The notes under the pieces were generated by a model. That model was not told the DNA's origin and made no database searches. It saw only the letters and a program-made list of their open reading frames with translations. The translations under genes and the position numbers were made by a program. Positions 52,652 through 61,257 of a DNA stretch of 64,000 nucleotides are shown here, in pieces (within the stretch, counting starts at the first letter, position 1; each line of letters opens with the position of its first letter). Source of the stretch: Streptomyces rubrogriseus (GTDB lineage: Bacteria; Actinomycetota; Actinomycetes; Streptomycetales; Streptomycetaceae); NCBI RefSeq assembly GCF_027947575.1, contig NZ_CP116256.1, forward strand, positions 992,001 to 1,056,000, written 5' to 3'.

Positions 52652-53410
52652 CTAGATCGCCAGCGACAGCAGCACCGGTGCCGCGCTCCGGTTCAGCTCG
52701 TCCGCGGCCCGGCGCAGCCGGTGCGCGTGCTCGACCGGGAGCGACAGGGCCAGGCAGCCCACGGAGGAACCGGCGGTGATCGGGACGGCCGCGCAGACCG
52801 TGCCCACCGCGTACTCCTGGAGGTCGAGGACGGGCACGGTGGCCGGCTGGGACTCCAGCCGGGACAGCAGCAGCTTGTCGCTGGTGATGGTGCGCGAGGT
52901 CAGGCGGGCCATCCGGTGCCGGGCCAGGTGGTCGCGGCGGCCCGCGTGGTCCAGCTGGGTCAGCAGGGACTTGCCCACCGCGGTGGCGTGCGCCGAGACG
53001 CGGAAGTCCACCCACTCGTTCACCCTGGGTGCGGCCGGGCTGTCGGCGTACTGGGTGACGCTCACCTCGCCGTCGACGTACCGGCTGATGTAGACGGCGG
53101 CGCCCACCGAGTCGCGCAGCCCCTCCAGGGTGCGCTGGAGCTTCTCGCGCAGCGCCTGCTCCCGGCCCTGGGCCGAGCCGAGGCGGGCCAGCGCCTCCCC
53201 GGTGACGTACGCGCCGTCGGCGGTCTGCTCGACGTATGCCTCGCGGCGCAGCATGCGCAGGAGCGTGGTCAGGCGCTCCGTGCCGATGCCGCTCTCGCGG
53301 GTGATCTCGGTGTCGGTGACACCGGAGGTGTGCCGTGCCACCGTCTCCAGGACGCGCAGGGCGTCCTCGGTCGAGTGGTGCGGCGCGGTCGGCTTGTGCT
53401 GCAGCGCCAC
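52652..53410 (-). CDS. IclR family transcriptional regulator
   Basis: 252 residues from the GTG at 53410, chosen because GGGGGAG lies 6 nt upstream; the in-frame ATG at 53440 lacks one. Winged helix: EDALRVLETVARHTSGVTD, then SGIGTERLTTLLRMLRREAY. IclR effector domain: VSAHATAVGKSLLTQLDHAG and TVCAAVPITAGSSVGCLALS. It sits between tRNA-Lys and the ABC operon, same strand as the operon, so it could regulate it from downstream; the ligand is unknown. Confidence 0.92.
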   Translation of the reverse strand: MALQHKPTAPHHSTEDALRVLETVARHTSGVTDTEITRESGIGTERLTTLLRMLRREAYVEQTADGAYVTGEALARLGSAQGREQALREKLQRTLEGLRDSVGAAVYISRYVDGEVSVTQYADSPAAPRVNEWVDFRVSAHATAVGKSLLTQLDHAGRRDHLARHRMARLTSRTITSDKLLLSRLESQPATVPVLDLQEYAVGTVCAAVPITAGSSVGCLALSLPVEHAHRLRRAADELNRSAAPVLLSLAI

Positions 53411-53546
53411 GGTGGTCTCCCCCTGCGCTCGCTGGTGCATCCCTGTGTTCACGATAGCCGCCAAGAGGCTTCCCGTGAGGGGGTGTTGAGCGGATTTCGG
53501 GGCTCTCATCTGCGGCGCAGGCCCTCTGGCATATGCCGGTGGCCTG

Positions 53547-53575
53547 CCCCAACGTCCCGACCTCGGACGTTGGGG
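53547..53575 (-). terminator. Terminator of the ABC transporter operon
   Basis: Perfect 11-bp arms CCCCAACGTCC and GGACGTTGGGG with a 7-nt loop, 16 bp after the stop of the ATP-binding gene. Confidence 0.75.
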
Positions 53576-53591
53576 CGGCGGCGGCGCGCAA

Positions 53592-54377
53592 TTACAGGAC
53601 GGCGCTGAGAAACTCCCGCGTCCGGTCGTGCTCCGGCTCGCTGAAGATCTTCTCCGGCGCACCGGCCTCGATGACCCGGCCCGAGTCGAACATCAGGACC
53701 TGGTCCGAGATGTCCCGGGCGAAGTTCATCTCGTGGGTCACGCAGAGCATGGTGATGTCCGTGCTGCGGGCGATGTCCCGCAGCAGGTCCAGGACGCCCG
53801 CGACCAGCTCCGGGTCGAGCGCCGAGGTCACCTCGTCGAGCAGCAGCACCTTCGGGCGCATCGCCAGCGCCCGGGCTATCGCCACCCGCTGCTGCTGGCC
53901 GCCGGAGAGCTGGGCCGGCCGGGCGTCGCACTTGTCGGCCAGGCCCACCATGTCGAGCAGGCCCTTGGCCCGCTCCACGGCCTCGTCCTTGGACATCCCG
54001 AGGACCGTGACCGGCGCCTCGGTGATGTTGCGCAGGACGCTCATGTTCGGGAACAGGTTGAACTGCTGGAACACCATCCCGATCTGCTTGCGGACCTCGC
54101 GCCGCTCCTTCTCGGTCGCCGGGAAGAGCTTCTGCCCGTCCACGGTGATCGTGCCCTCGTCGGGCTTGAGGAGCGTCATCAGCAGTCTGAGGATCGTCGT
54201 CTTGCCCGAACCGGACGGGCCGATCAGGGTGACGTGCTTGCCGGCGTCGACGGAGAAGTCCAGGTGGTCGAGGACGGTGTTGTCCCCGAACCGCTTGGTG
54301 ACCTGCTCCAGGCGGATCAGCTCGCCGGAGCTGCGCTCGGGGCTTTTCTCGGGGTTGGGAAGAGTGTCAGTGGGCAA
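53592..54377 (-). CDS. ehuA: Amino-acid-type ABC transporter ATP-binding protein (EhuA-like)
   Basis: 261 residues. Walker A LIGPSGSGKTTILRLL, Q-loop VFQQFNLFPNMSVL, signature QLSGGQQQRVAIARAL, Walker B VLLLDEVTSALDPE and H-loop VTHEMNFARD, all in GlnQ/EhuA-type order. It energises uptake by the two permeases upstream. No ATG or GTG gives a sensible start. A TTG at 54377 has GGAG at 7 nt and overlaps the permease stop by 11 bp, so I use it. It is last of four genes before the terminator. Confidence 0.92.
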   Translation of the reverse strand: MPTDTLPNPEKSPERSSGELIRLEQVTKRFGDNTVLDHLDFSVDAGKHVTLIGPSGSGKTTILRLLMTLLKPDEGTITVDGQKLFPATEKERREVRKQIGMVFQQFNLFPNMSVLRNITEAPVTVLGMSKDEAVERAKGLLDMVGLADKCDARPAQLSGGQQQRVAIARALAMRPKVLLLDEVTSALDPELVAGVLDLLRDIARSTDITMLCVTHEMNFARDISDQVLMFDSGRVIEAGAPEKIFSEPEHDRTREFLSAVL

Positions 54378-55017
54378 GGCGTCGCTCCAGGGCTCGCAGG
54401 GCAAGGGAGGCCAGGTAGGAGATGATGATGAAGGCCACACCGATCACCGTCAGGGGCTCGGTGAACTGGAAGTTCTGCTGCGAGAACAGCCGCGCCTCGC
54501 CGAGCATCTCCAGCACCGTGATCGCCATCAGCAGCGGCGTGTCCTTCAGCATGGAGATCACGTAGTTGCCGAGGGCGGGCACCACCCGGCGGATCGCCTG
54601 CGGCAGGATGACCGCCGTCCAGGTCCGCGCGAGCGGCAGGTTCAGCGCCGTCGCGGCCTCCCACTGGCCGACCGGCACCCCCTCGATGCCGGCCCGGTAG
54701 ACCTGCATCGTGTACGTCGAGTAGTGCAGGCCGATGGCGACCACACCGGTGGTGAGCGCCGAGAAGGTGATGTTCCACTCGGGCAGCACGTAGAACAGGA
54801 AGAACAGCTGCACCAGCAGCGGGGTGTTGCGGACGAACTCGGTGACCACGCCGACCGGCCAGGTCACCCAGCGGCTCGGCACCCGCATCAGCAGTGCCCA
54901 CACCAGGCCGAGGCCGAACGAGACCAGCGAGCCGAGGACCAGGATCTGCAGGGTGACCAGCAGCCCGTCCCAGAAGTGCGGCATGAAGTCGGAGACCGCG
55001 CTCCAGTCCCATTTCAC
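54367..55017 (-). CDS. ehuD: Amino-acid-type ABC transporter permease (EhuD-like)
   Basis: 216 residues, five predicted membrane helices. HisM-type permease with the cytoplasmic EAA loop GQWEAATALNLPLARTWTAV and ILPQAIRRVVPALGN. Early VVTEFVRNTPLLVQLFFLFY is the standard polar-amino-acid motif. Start overlaps the preceding permease stop (ATGA). Pairs with the EhuC-like permease to form the channel. Confidence 0.93.
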   Translation of the reverse strand: MKWDWSAVSDFMPHFWDGLLVTLQILVLGSLVSFGLGLVWALLMRVPSRWVTWPVGVVTEFVRNTPLLVQLFFLFYVLPEWNITFSALTTGVVAIGLHYSTYTMQVYRAGIEGVPVGQWEAATALNLPLARTWTAVILPQAIRRVVPALGNYVISMLKDTPLLMAITVLEMLGEARLFSQQNFQFTEPLTVIGVAFIIISYLASLALRALERRLAH

Positions 55018-55715
55018 GACACACCACTTCCCTCAGGCACGCGCACGGCCGCCGTCTTCTTCTTCGGCGCCTTTCCGACGCCCGCCTTCAGCTTCTTCTC
55101 CAGGCCGCGCATCACCCGCGTGAGCAGGAAGGCGATCACGAAGTAGATCAGCAGGACGTACGTGTAGATCTCCGCGCTCTCCTGCAGCGCCAGGCGCACC
55201 AGGTTGGCGCTGAAGGCCAGGTCGCCCATGCCCATGATCGACACCAGGGCGGTGCCCTTGAGCAGCTCGATCAGCAGGTTGGAGAACGGCGGGATCATCT
55301 CCGGCACCGCCTGCGGCAGCAGGATCAGCTTCATCCGCTGCCAGGGCGTGAAGCTGAGCGCGATGCCGCCCTCCTTCTGCGCCGGGTCGACCGCGGCCAG
55401 CGAGCCGCGCACGATCTCGGAGCCGTACGCCCCGTAGGTCAGACCGAGCGCCAGCGTGCCCGCCCACATCGGCACCAGCTGCCAGCCGAAGGCGGGGGGC
55501 AGCACGAAGAAGACCCAGAAGATCATCACCAGCGCCGAGGTCCCGCGGAACACCTCGGTGTAGAAGCCCGCGAGGAAGCGGACGATCCACAGCCGGTGGG
55601 TGCGCGCGATGCCGACCACGAAGGAGACGGCCGTCGCCAGCAACGAGCTGAAGAAGAGCAGCTGGACGGTGACCCAGACGCCCTGGAGTACGAGTTCCCA
55701 CAGTCCCGAGGTCAT
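55014..55715 (-). CDS. ehuC: Amino-acid-type ABC transporter permease (EhuC-like)
   Basis: 233 residues. Helices with YTEVFRGTSALVMIFWVFFV (substrate-family motif), and the EAA-type loop KEGGIALSFTPWQRMKLILL with LPQAVPEMIPPFSN. A basic C-terminal tail follows (KLKAGVGKAPKKKTAAVRVP). Start overlaps the binding-protein stop as ATGA; its own stop overlaps the next permease. The substrate class cannot be fixed by sequence alone. Confidence 0.93.
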   Translation of the reverse strand: MTSGLWELVLQGVWVTVQLLFFSSLLATAVSFVVGIARTHRLWIVRFLAGFYTEVFRGTSALVMIFWVFFVLPPAFGWQLVPMWAGTLALGLTYGAYGSEIVRGSLAAVDPAQKEGGIALSFTPWQRMKLILLPQAVPEMIPPFSNLLIELLKGTALVSIMGMGDLAFSANLVRLALQESAEIYTYVLLIYFVIAFLLTRVMRGLEKKLKAGVGKAPKKKTAAVRVPEGSGVS

Positions 55716-56641
55716 CCGCCGCAGAGCTCCTTCGCGGTCAGATCGGTCATCTCGTTCTGGGTGAAACCGAAGGGCTTGAGGATGCGCAGCAGTTCGCCGC
55801 TCTTCTTGAGCTTCTGGAGCTCGACGTTGAAGGCGTCCCGCAGGTTGGTCTCGTCCGGACGGAAGGCGAAGCCGCCGCCGTCGACGTGGGGCTTGCCGCC
55901 GACCAGCGGTGCGAAGGCCTCGGTCGCCTCGGCCTTGCTGGACTTCTTCACCACGTCACGGACGGTCAGCGCGGTCCCCGCGAAGACGTCCACGCGCCCG
56001 GACTCGACGGCGTTGAGTCCGGCCACCTGGTCGGGGACGATCAGGATGTCGTCCTCCTTGTACCCGTGCTCCACCGCGTAGGCGATCTCGGCGTAGCCGG
56101 TGCCGGTCGCGAACTTGGCCTTCTTCTTGACGACGTCCCGGTAGTTGTGCAGCCCGAGCGGATTGCCCTTGCGCACGATGTACGCGTCGAGCATCTGGTA
56201 GTCGGGGTCGGAGAAGATGACCTGCTCGCAGCGGTCGGGGTTGATGTACATCCCGGCCGCCACGACGTCGAACTGCTGGGACGCCAGGCCCGGGATGAGC
56301 GAGCCGAACTCCGTCGGCACGGGCTGCACCCGGTCCACTCCGAGCCGCTTGAAGATGACCTTCGCCAGCTCCGGGGCCTCGCCGGTCAACTCGCCGTTCT
56401 TGTCGATGTACCCGAAGGGGACCTCACCCGCGATGCCGAGCCGGGCCACGCCCTGGGCCCGCAGCCGGTCGAGCAGGTCGCCCCCCTTCACGTCGGAGGC
56501 GGTGGCCACCCGCGAGCAGCCGGCCGCCCCCAGCGCGCCGAGCGCCGCGACCCCCGCGAGCAGCGACCGGCGAGTGGGCCCGGCTGTCCTGGGCCTTTGG
56601 TCGGATATACCCCATGGAGGGGTTCTGTGTGGTGGAGCCAT
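55712..56641 (-). CDS. ehuB: ABC transporter substrate-binding lipoprotein (EhuB-like)
   Basis: About 309 residues. A Tat-like or Sec signal peptide (PTRRSLLAGVAALGALGAAG) ends with a lipobox AAGC. The solute-binding fold (SBP_bac_3) follows: GVARLGIAGEVPFGYIDKNG, GLASQQFDVVAAGMYINPDR and DQVAGLNAVESGRVDVFAGT. EhuB binds ectoine and hydroxyectoine, but the neighbours here argue for another ligand. Start at ATG 56641 without an obvious ribosome-binding site. First gene of the operon and divergent from the DUF3830 gene. Confidence 0.9.
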   Translation of the reverse strand: MAPPHRTPPWGISDQRPRTAGPTRRSLLAGVAALGALGAAGCSRVATASDVKGGDLLDRLRAQGVARLGIAGEVPFGYIDKNGELTGEAPELAKVIFKRLGVDRVQPVPTEFGSLIPGLASQQFDVVAAGMYINPDRCEQVIFSDPDYQMLDAYIVRKGNPLGLHNYRDVVKKKAKFATGTGYAEIAYAVEHGYKEDDILIVPDQVAGLNAVESGRVDVFAGTALTVRDVVKKSSKAEATEAFAPLVGGKPHVDGGGFAFRPDETNLRDAFNVELQKLKKSGELLRILKPFGFTQNEMTDLTAKELCGG

Positions 56642-56739
56642 GGGCGCGCAGCTACCCGAAGGCGGGCAGGTTATGCCGATCTTTTTCAGTCCGATACATC
56701 GGCCCGGCACCCTTGACCGCGGGGCCGCGGGGCACTGCC

Positions 56740-57243
56740 ATGGAGGGCATGGCTGATCGCTACATCGAAGTCTCGCTGGTCAAGCGCGGAATCACCTGCA
56801 CGGCCCAACTGCTCGACGACCGGGCCCCGATCACCTGCGCGGCCGTCTGGGACGCGCTCCCCCTCGGCGGCGACGTGTACCACGCCAAATACGCCCGCAA
56901 CGAGATCTACGCCCTTTTCCCGCCCTTCACGACATCCGAACCCCCACTGGAGAACCCGACGGTAACGCCCATTCCGGGCGACCTGTGCTATTTCGCCTTC
57001 GCGGGCGCCGAACTGGGCACGAAGGCGTACGGCTACGACCGCGAGGTCCGCCCCGGCACCACCCTCGTCGACCTCGCGCTCTTCTACGAGCGCAACAACC
57101 TGCTCCTCAACGGCGACGTCGGCTGGGTCCCCGGCACCGTCTGGGGCCGCATCACCGAGGGCCTCGACACCATGGCCGAGGCCTGCAACGACCTGTGGCG
57201 CACGGGAGCGGCGGGGGAGACGCTCAGCTTCCGCCGGGCGTAG
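56740..57243 (+). CDS. DUF3830 family protein
   Basis: 167 residues. DUF3830 pattern: CTAQLLDDRAPITCAAVWDA, YHAKYARNEIYALFPPF, IPGDLCYFAFAGAELGTKAY and TPLVDLALFYERNN-type segment (here TTLVDLALFYERNN). The fold is cyclophilin-like; the function is unknown, but the genes usually sit with amidase, hydroxyacid-dehydrogenase and transporter genes, as here. Start ATG 56740 or 56749 (GGAGGG just before the second is too close). Its 3' end overlaps the convergent small gene by 20 bp. Confidence 0.88.
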   Translation: MEGMADRYIEVSLVKRGITCTAQLLDDRAPITCAAVWDALPLGGDVYHAKYARNEIYALFPPFTTSEPPLENPTVTPIPGDLCYFAFAGAELGTKAYGYDREVRPGTTLVDLALFYERNNLLLNGDVGWVPGTVWGRITEGLDTMAEACNDLWRTGAAGETLSFRRA

Positions 57244-57727
57244 CCGACGACACGGAGAACCCTTCACCGCCGTACAGCGACTCGTACTCGACCTCGATGA
57301 CGAGCCGCCGGTCGATCAGAGCCCAGAACTCCCCGAGTCGGTCGGAACCGTTCGCGTCGGTTCCGTCCGACTCCAGGAGCACCAGAAACGTCTCCTGCCC
57401 CGCGAGCACGACGGAGCCCGCCCGCAGGGAGTACGTCTTCGGCCACAGGCCGGGTGCGAAGAGGGCCGGCTTGACCTCACGGTTCCACTCCCCGGCCACC
57501 TCCCCGTCCAGGAGAGCCGCGCTGCGCGTCACGACGGCCGGCCCCAGCCCGGCGTTGACGATCTTCAGGCCGACCCGGTCGTCCTGCCGTATCCGCCGGA
57601 TCCGCAGCAGCGGTCTGACCGACTGCCGGTTGTGCAGACGGGTCGCCCTGGTCTGCGCCCAGCTGACCCAGAGCGAACCGAGCGCGACGACGGTGGCGGC
57701 GACGGCGATGACCGTCTCCGCGCTCAC
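57224..57727 (-). CDS. Small N-terminally anchored membrane protein, unknown
   Basis: 167 residues with a single N-terminal helix (VIAVAATVVALGSLWVSWAQ) followed by TRATRLHNRQSVRPLLRIRR and a beta-rich domain (KIVNAGLGPAVVTRSAALLD, SLRAGSVVLAGQETFLVLLE). This arrangement is common in small actinomycete membrane proteins of unknown function. GTG start at 57727. The 37-bp gap to the amidase stop suggests it may be read with that gene. Confidence 0.8.
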   Translation of the reverse strand: MSAETVIAVAATVVALGSLWVSWAQTRATRLHNRQSVRPLLRIRRIRQDDRVGLKIVNAGLGPAVVTRSAALLDGEVAGEWNREVKPALFAPGLWPKTYSLRAGSVVLAGQETFLVLLESDGTDANGSDRLGEFWALIDRRLVIEVEYESLYGGEGFSVSSATPGGS

Positions 57728-57764
57728 CGCCGGCCCCGGACCGTCACTCCGTCCCCCCGGACGG

Positions 57765-59147
57765 TCACGAGGCGGCGCCCGCTCCGTACAGCGCGTGCGC
57801 GGCCCGCAGGACCAGGTCGTCGCGGTGCCGGGCCGCGACGACCTGGAGGCCGACGGGCAGCCCGTCGCCGTCCGTCCCCACCGGCACCGTCGCCGCCGGC
57901 TGCTGCGTCAGGTTGAAGGGGTAGGTGAAGGGCGTCCACCCCGTCCACCGCCGGTACCCCGACCCCTTGGGCACCTCCACCCCCGCCTCGAACGCCGTGA
58001 CCGGCAGCGTCGGCGTCACCAGCAGGTCGTACGACCCGTGGAACACGCCCATCCGCCGCCCCAGCTCCATCCGCACGTCCACCGCCGCCAGGTAGTCCAG
58101 CGCCGAGTACCGCGCCCCCGCCCCCACGATCTCCCGCAGCCCCGGGTCCAGCAGCTCCCGCTGCCCCGCCCGCAGGTGCTGCACCACCCGCGCCGCCCCG
58201 CTGAACCACAGGGTGTGGAAGGCGTCCACCGGGTCCGTGAAGTCGGGGTCGGCCTCCGTCACGTACGCGCCCAGCTCCGCCAGCCGCTCCACCGCCCGCC
58301 GCACCGCCCCGGCCACCGCCGGACGCACCGCCACCTGCCCGCCGAGCGAGGGCGAGTACGCCACCCGCAGCCCCCGCACCCCGCCCGACAGGGCCTCGGT
58401 GTACGACCCGGGCGCCGGGCCCAGCGCCGACCAGTCCCGGGCGTCCGGGGCGCCGACGACGTCCAGCATCAGCGCCGCGTCCGCCGCGTCCCGGGTCATC
58501 GGACCGACGTGCGCGAGGGTGCCGAACGCGCTCGCCGGGTACAGCGGCACCCGGCCGTACGTCGGTTTCAGGCCGAAGATGCCGCAGAAGGACGCCGGGA
58601 TGCGCACACTGCCGCCGCCGTCCGTGCCCAGCGCCAGCGGCCCCGCCCCGAGCGCCACCGCCGCCGCCGCGCCGCCGCTGGAACCGCCCGCGGTGCGGGA
58701 GGGATCGTGCGGGTTCCGTGTCACGCCGGACAGGGGCGAGTCCGTCACGCCCTTCCAGCCGTACTCGGGAGTGGTGGTCTTGCCGACGAACACCGCGCCG
58801 TGCTCGCGCAGCCGCGCCACGGACGGCGCGTCCTCGTCCCAGGGGCCGTCCGGAGAGACGGCCCGGGAGCCGCGCAGGGTCGGCTGACCGCGCGTCAGCA
58901 GGATGTCCTTCACCGTGACCGGCACCCCGTCCAGCCGCCCGCACGGCTCCCCGCGGCGCCACCGCTCCTCGGCCCGCCGGGCCTGGTCCAGCGCCTCCTC
59001 GCCGGTCAGCCGGACGAACGCGTTCACCTCCGGCTGGATCCGTTCGGCCCGCTCCAGCACGGCCCGGGTCGCCTCAACGGGGCTGAAAGCGCCCTTGCGG
59101 TAGCCGTCGACGAGCTGTACGGCGGTCAGCTCGGTGAGGTCGGTCAT
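57765..59147 (-). CDS. Amidase signature family enzyme
   Basis: 460 residues with the Ser-cisSer-Lys triad of the family: Lys in GVPVTVKDILLTRGQPTLRG-type segment, Ser pair in DPSRTAGGSSGGAAAAVALG and LALGTDGGGSVRIPASFCG. It is closer to AtzE/6-aminohexanoate-type amidases than to GatA, as GatB/C are absent. It probably hydrolyses an amide taken up by the transporter. Co-oriented with the hydroxyacid dehydrogenase 36 bp upstream, which suggests one operon. Confidence 0.93.
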   Translation of the reverse strand: MTDLTELTAVQLVDGYRKGAFSPVEATRAVLERAERIQPEVNAFVRLTGEEALDQARRAEERWRRGEPCGRLDGVPVTVKDILLTRGQPTLRGSRAVSPDGPWDEDAPSVARLREHGAVFVGKTTTPEYGWKGVTDSPLSGVTRNPHDPSRTAGGSSGGAAAAVALGAGPLALGTDGGGSVRIPASFCGIFGLKPTYGRVPLYPASAFGTLAHVGPMTRDAADAALMLDVVGAPDARDWSALGPAPGSYTEALSGGVRGLRVAYSPSLGGQVAVRPAVAGAVRRAVERLAELGAYVTEADPDFTDPVDAFHTLWFSGAARVVQHLRAGQRELLDPGLREIVGAGARYSALDYLAAVDVRMELGRRMGVFHGSYDLLVTPTLPVTAFEAGVEVPKGSGYRRWTGWTPFTYPFNLTQQPAATVPVGTDGDGLPVGLQVVAARHRDDLVLRAAHALYGAGAAS

Positions 59148-59183
59148 GCGGCACCCTCCCGCGGGTCTCGGACGTCGGCGACG

Positions 59184-60167
59184 TCAGTGTCCGGGCACGT
59201 ATCCACGCTTCTTGTCGACCACGTTGGCCAGCGGTTCGCCCGCCGCCCAGCTCTCGAACAACTCCACGAACTGCGCCCCCAGTTCGTCCCGCCAGCCGAT
59301 CGTGTCCCCGCTCATGTGCGGCGAGACGATCAGCCCCGGCACCTCCCACAGGGCACTGTCCGGGCTCAGGGGCTCATGGCAAAGCACGTCCAGGGCGGCG
59401 CCCGCGATCCGGCGCGCGGTCAGCGCCTCGACCAGGTCGTCCTCGACGACCAGCTGGCCCCGCCCCACGTTCACGAACCGGGCCGAGGGCCGCAGCAGAG
59501 CGAACCGCCGGGCGTCGAACATGCCGCGCGTGTCGTCGGTGAGCGGCGCCGCCGCCACCACCCAGTCGGCCCCGGCCAGCAGCCGGTCCAGGTCCTCCGG
59601 GCCGTGCACACCCGGGCGTGCGGTGCGGCCGGCCAGCGCGGTGGTGATGCCGAGCGCCCCCAGCGTGCTCGCGATCGCCCGGCCGATGGGGCCGGAGCCC
59701 ACGACGCAGGCGCGGGTTCCGGCCACCCGCGTCGACTCGCGGTGCCGCCAGGTCCGCTCGCCCTGGAGGCGCAGCGTGGTGGGCAGGTCCTTGGCCATCG
59801 CCAGCACGAGCGCGGCGACGTACTCGGCGATCGGCCGGTCGAAGACCCCGCGCGCGTTGGTCACCACCGTGTCCGACTCGGCCAGCTCCGGGCACATCAG
59901 ATGGTCCACGCCGGCGCTCGCCGTGTGCACCCAGCGCGGTCGCGGACCGCCGCCCGGCCAGGCCTCGCGCACCGCGTGCGAGGCGAAGTCCCACACCAGC
60001 AGCACGTCGGCGTGCGGCAGCCGCTCCGCCAGCGTCGCCGCGTCGGCGTGCTCGACGCGGGCCCGGCCGGTCAGCCGGCCCAGCCGGGGCGGCGGTTCGG
60101 CGTCCAGGACGAGGAGGGTCGGCGGGGGAGTCGGCGCGGGCGCGGGTGTGCGCGGGGACGTGGTCAT
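59184..60167 (-). CDS. D-isomer-specific 2-hydroxyacid dehydrogenase
   Basis: 327 residues. NAD-binding motif TRACVVGSGPIGRAIASTL (GxGxxG), then the conserved APLTDDTRGMFDARRFALL, FVNVGRGQLVVEDDLVEAL and substrate-side Arg/Glu/His in NARGVFDRPIAEYVAALVLA and GLIVSPHMSGDT (catalytic His). It interconverts a 2-oxo acid and a D-2-hydroxy acid with NAD(H). First gene of the minus-strand pair with the amidase and divergent from the two maleate-isomerase-like genes. Confidence 0.93.
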   Translation of the reverse strand: MTTSPRTPAPAPTPPPTLLVLDAEPPPRLGRLTGRARVEHADAATLAERLPHADVLLVWDFASHAVREAWPGGGPRPRWVHTASAGVDHLMCPELAESDTVVTNARGVFDRPIAEYVAALVLAMAKDLPTTLRLQGERTWRHRESTRVAGTRACVVGSGPIGRAIASTLGALGITTALAGRTARPGVHGPEDLDRLLAGADWVVAAAPLTDDTRGMFDARRFALLRPSARFVNVGRGQLVVEDDLVEALTARRIAGAALDVLCHEPLSPDSALWEVPGLIVSPHMSGDTIGWRDELGAQFVELFESWAAGEPLANVVDKKRGYVPGH

Positions 60168-60354
60168 CGGCGGCCTGTCTCCGGTCGGTGGAAGCGGGTG
60201 CGGTTCAGGTGTTGACGCGGAAGTTAACCGGCTGTTGACCTGGGAGTGATGCGGGCGGATTGACCACGCTCGCACCGGAACCTACCTTCGTCAACACGGC
60301 CGTTCCTGACGGTGCGTTGCCCTCCCCTTTCTCAGTGTGAGGCCGGTGCGTGCC

Positions 60355-61257
60355 ATGGACATCTCCTTTCTCGGCGGACCAGCTCCGCAACGCGGGGTCG
60401 GCGTGGTCGCCCCCTTCGACTTCGCACTCGATCGCGAGCTGTGGCGATGGGTGCCCGACGACGTGTCACTGCACATGACCCGGACCCCCTTCGTGCCCGT
60501 CGAGGTCAGTCTGGACCTCGCCCGGATGGTCAGCGAGCACGAAACCCTCGGCGAGGCGGTGCGCACCCTCAACGCCATCGCCCCCGAGGTCGTCGCCTAC
60601 GCCTGCACCTCGGGCAGCTTCGTCGGCGGCATCACCGGGGAACGCGCCATGTGCGAGGCGATGACCTGGGCGGGCGCGGTCCCGTCCGTCACCACCTCCG
60701 GCGCCCTGCTCGACGCGCTGGCCGAGCTGGGCGTGCGCCGGGTCGCGCTGGTGACGCCGTACACCGTGTCCGTGACCCGGGCGCTGGAGGCGTACGTCGC
60801 CGAGGCGGGCGTCGCCGTCACGGGCTGCGCCTTCATGGGGCTCACCCGGCACATCTGGAAGGTGCCGTACCGCGACGTGGCCGACATGGCCCGCCAGGCC
60901 GTGCCCGCGCCGGGAGCGGCGGACGCCCTGTTCATCTCCTGCACCAACCTCCCCACCTACGACGTGATCCCCCAGCTGGAGGCGGAGCTGCGGATCCCGG
61001 TGATCTCGGCCAACCAAGTGACGATGTGGGCGGCGCTGCGCCGACTGGGTACCCCTGCGGTGGGGCCGTACCAGGCGCTGACCGATCCGGCCGCGCGCCT
61101 CGGCCCCGCGGCGACGGGCGCGGCGGGTCCCGCGGTGGTGGGGCCCGCGGGACCCGTCGACCCCGCGGTGGCGGGCCCGGTCGGACCCGCCGCGGTGGAC
61201 ATGCCGGGCGTCGGTGACGTCCCGGACACGGAACAGCAGCAGGAAGGGTGGACATGA
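60355..61257 (+). CDS. Maleate isomerase/arylmalonate decarboxylase-like (Asp/Glu racemase superfamily) protein, EutA-like
   Basis: 300 residues. The superfamily's two catalytic cysteines appear in VVAYACTSGSFVGG and ALFISCTNLPTYDV, with LGVRRVALVTPYTVSVTRAL between them and RIPVISANQVTMWAALRRLG after the second. A C-terminal low-complexity tail of about 65 residues rich in GPAxxG repeats is unusual and probably disordered. The ATG at 60355 is the best start. It overlaps the next, paralogous gene by ATGA, so the two may form a heteromer. Confidence 0.9.
   Translation: MDISFLGGPAPQRGVGVVAPFDFALDRELWRWVPDDVSLHMTRTPFVPVEVSLDLARMVSEHETLGEAVRTLNAIAPEVVAYACTSGSFVGGITGERAMCEAMTWAGAVPSVTTSGALLDALAELGVRRVALVTPYTVSVTRALEAYVAEAGVAVTGCAFMGLTRHIWKVPYRDVADMARQAVPAPGAADALFISCTNLPTYDVIPQLEAELRIPVISANQVTMWAALRRLGTPAVGPYQALTDPAARLGPAATGAAGPAVVGPAGPVDPAVAGPVGPAAVDMPGVGDVPDTEQQQEGWT

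Noticed and set aside
53592..56641. Transporter as a firm ectoine importer
   Set aside because: The sequence is EhuBCDA-like, but eutBCDE are absent and the neighbouring enzymes point elsewhere; the symbols only reflect family resemblance.
57765..59147. Amidase as GatA of the tRNA amidotransferase
   Set aside because: No gatC or gatB nearby, and the context is catabolic.
56985..60215. 1076-residue plus-strand open frame
   Set aside because: Runs antisense through the amidase and hydroxyacid dehydrogenase genes, which carry intact catalytic motifs on the other strand.
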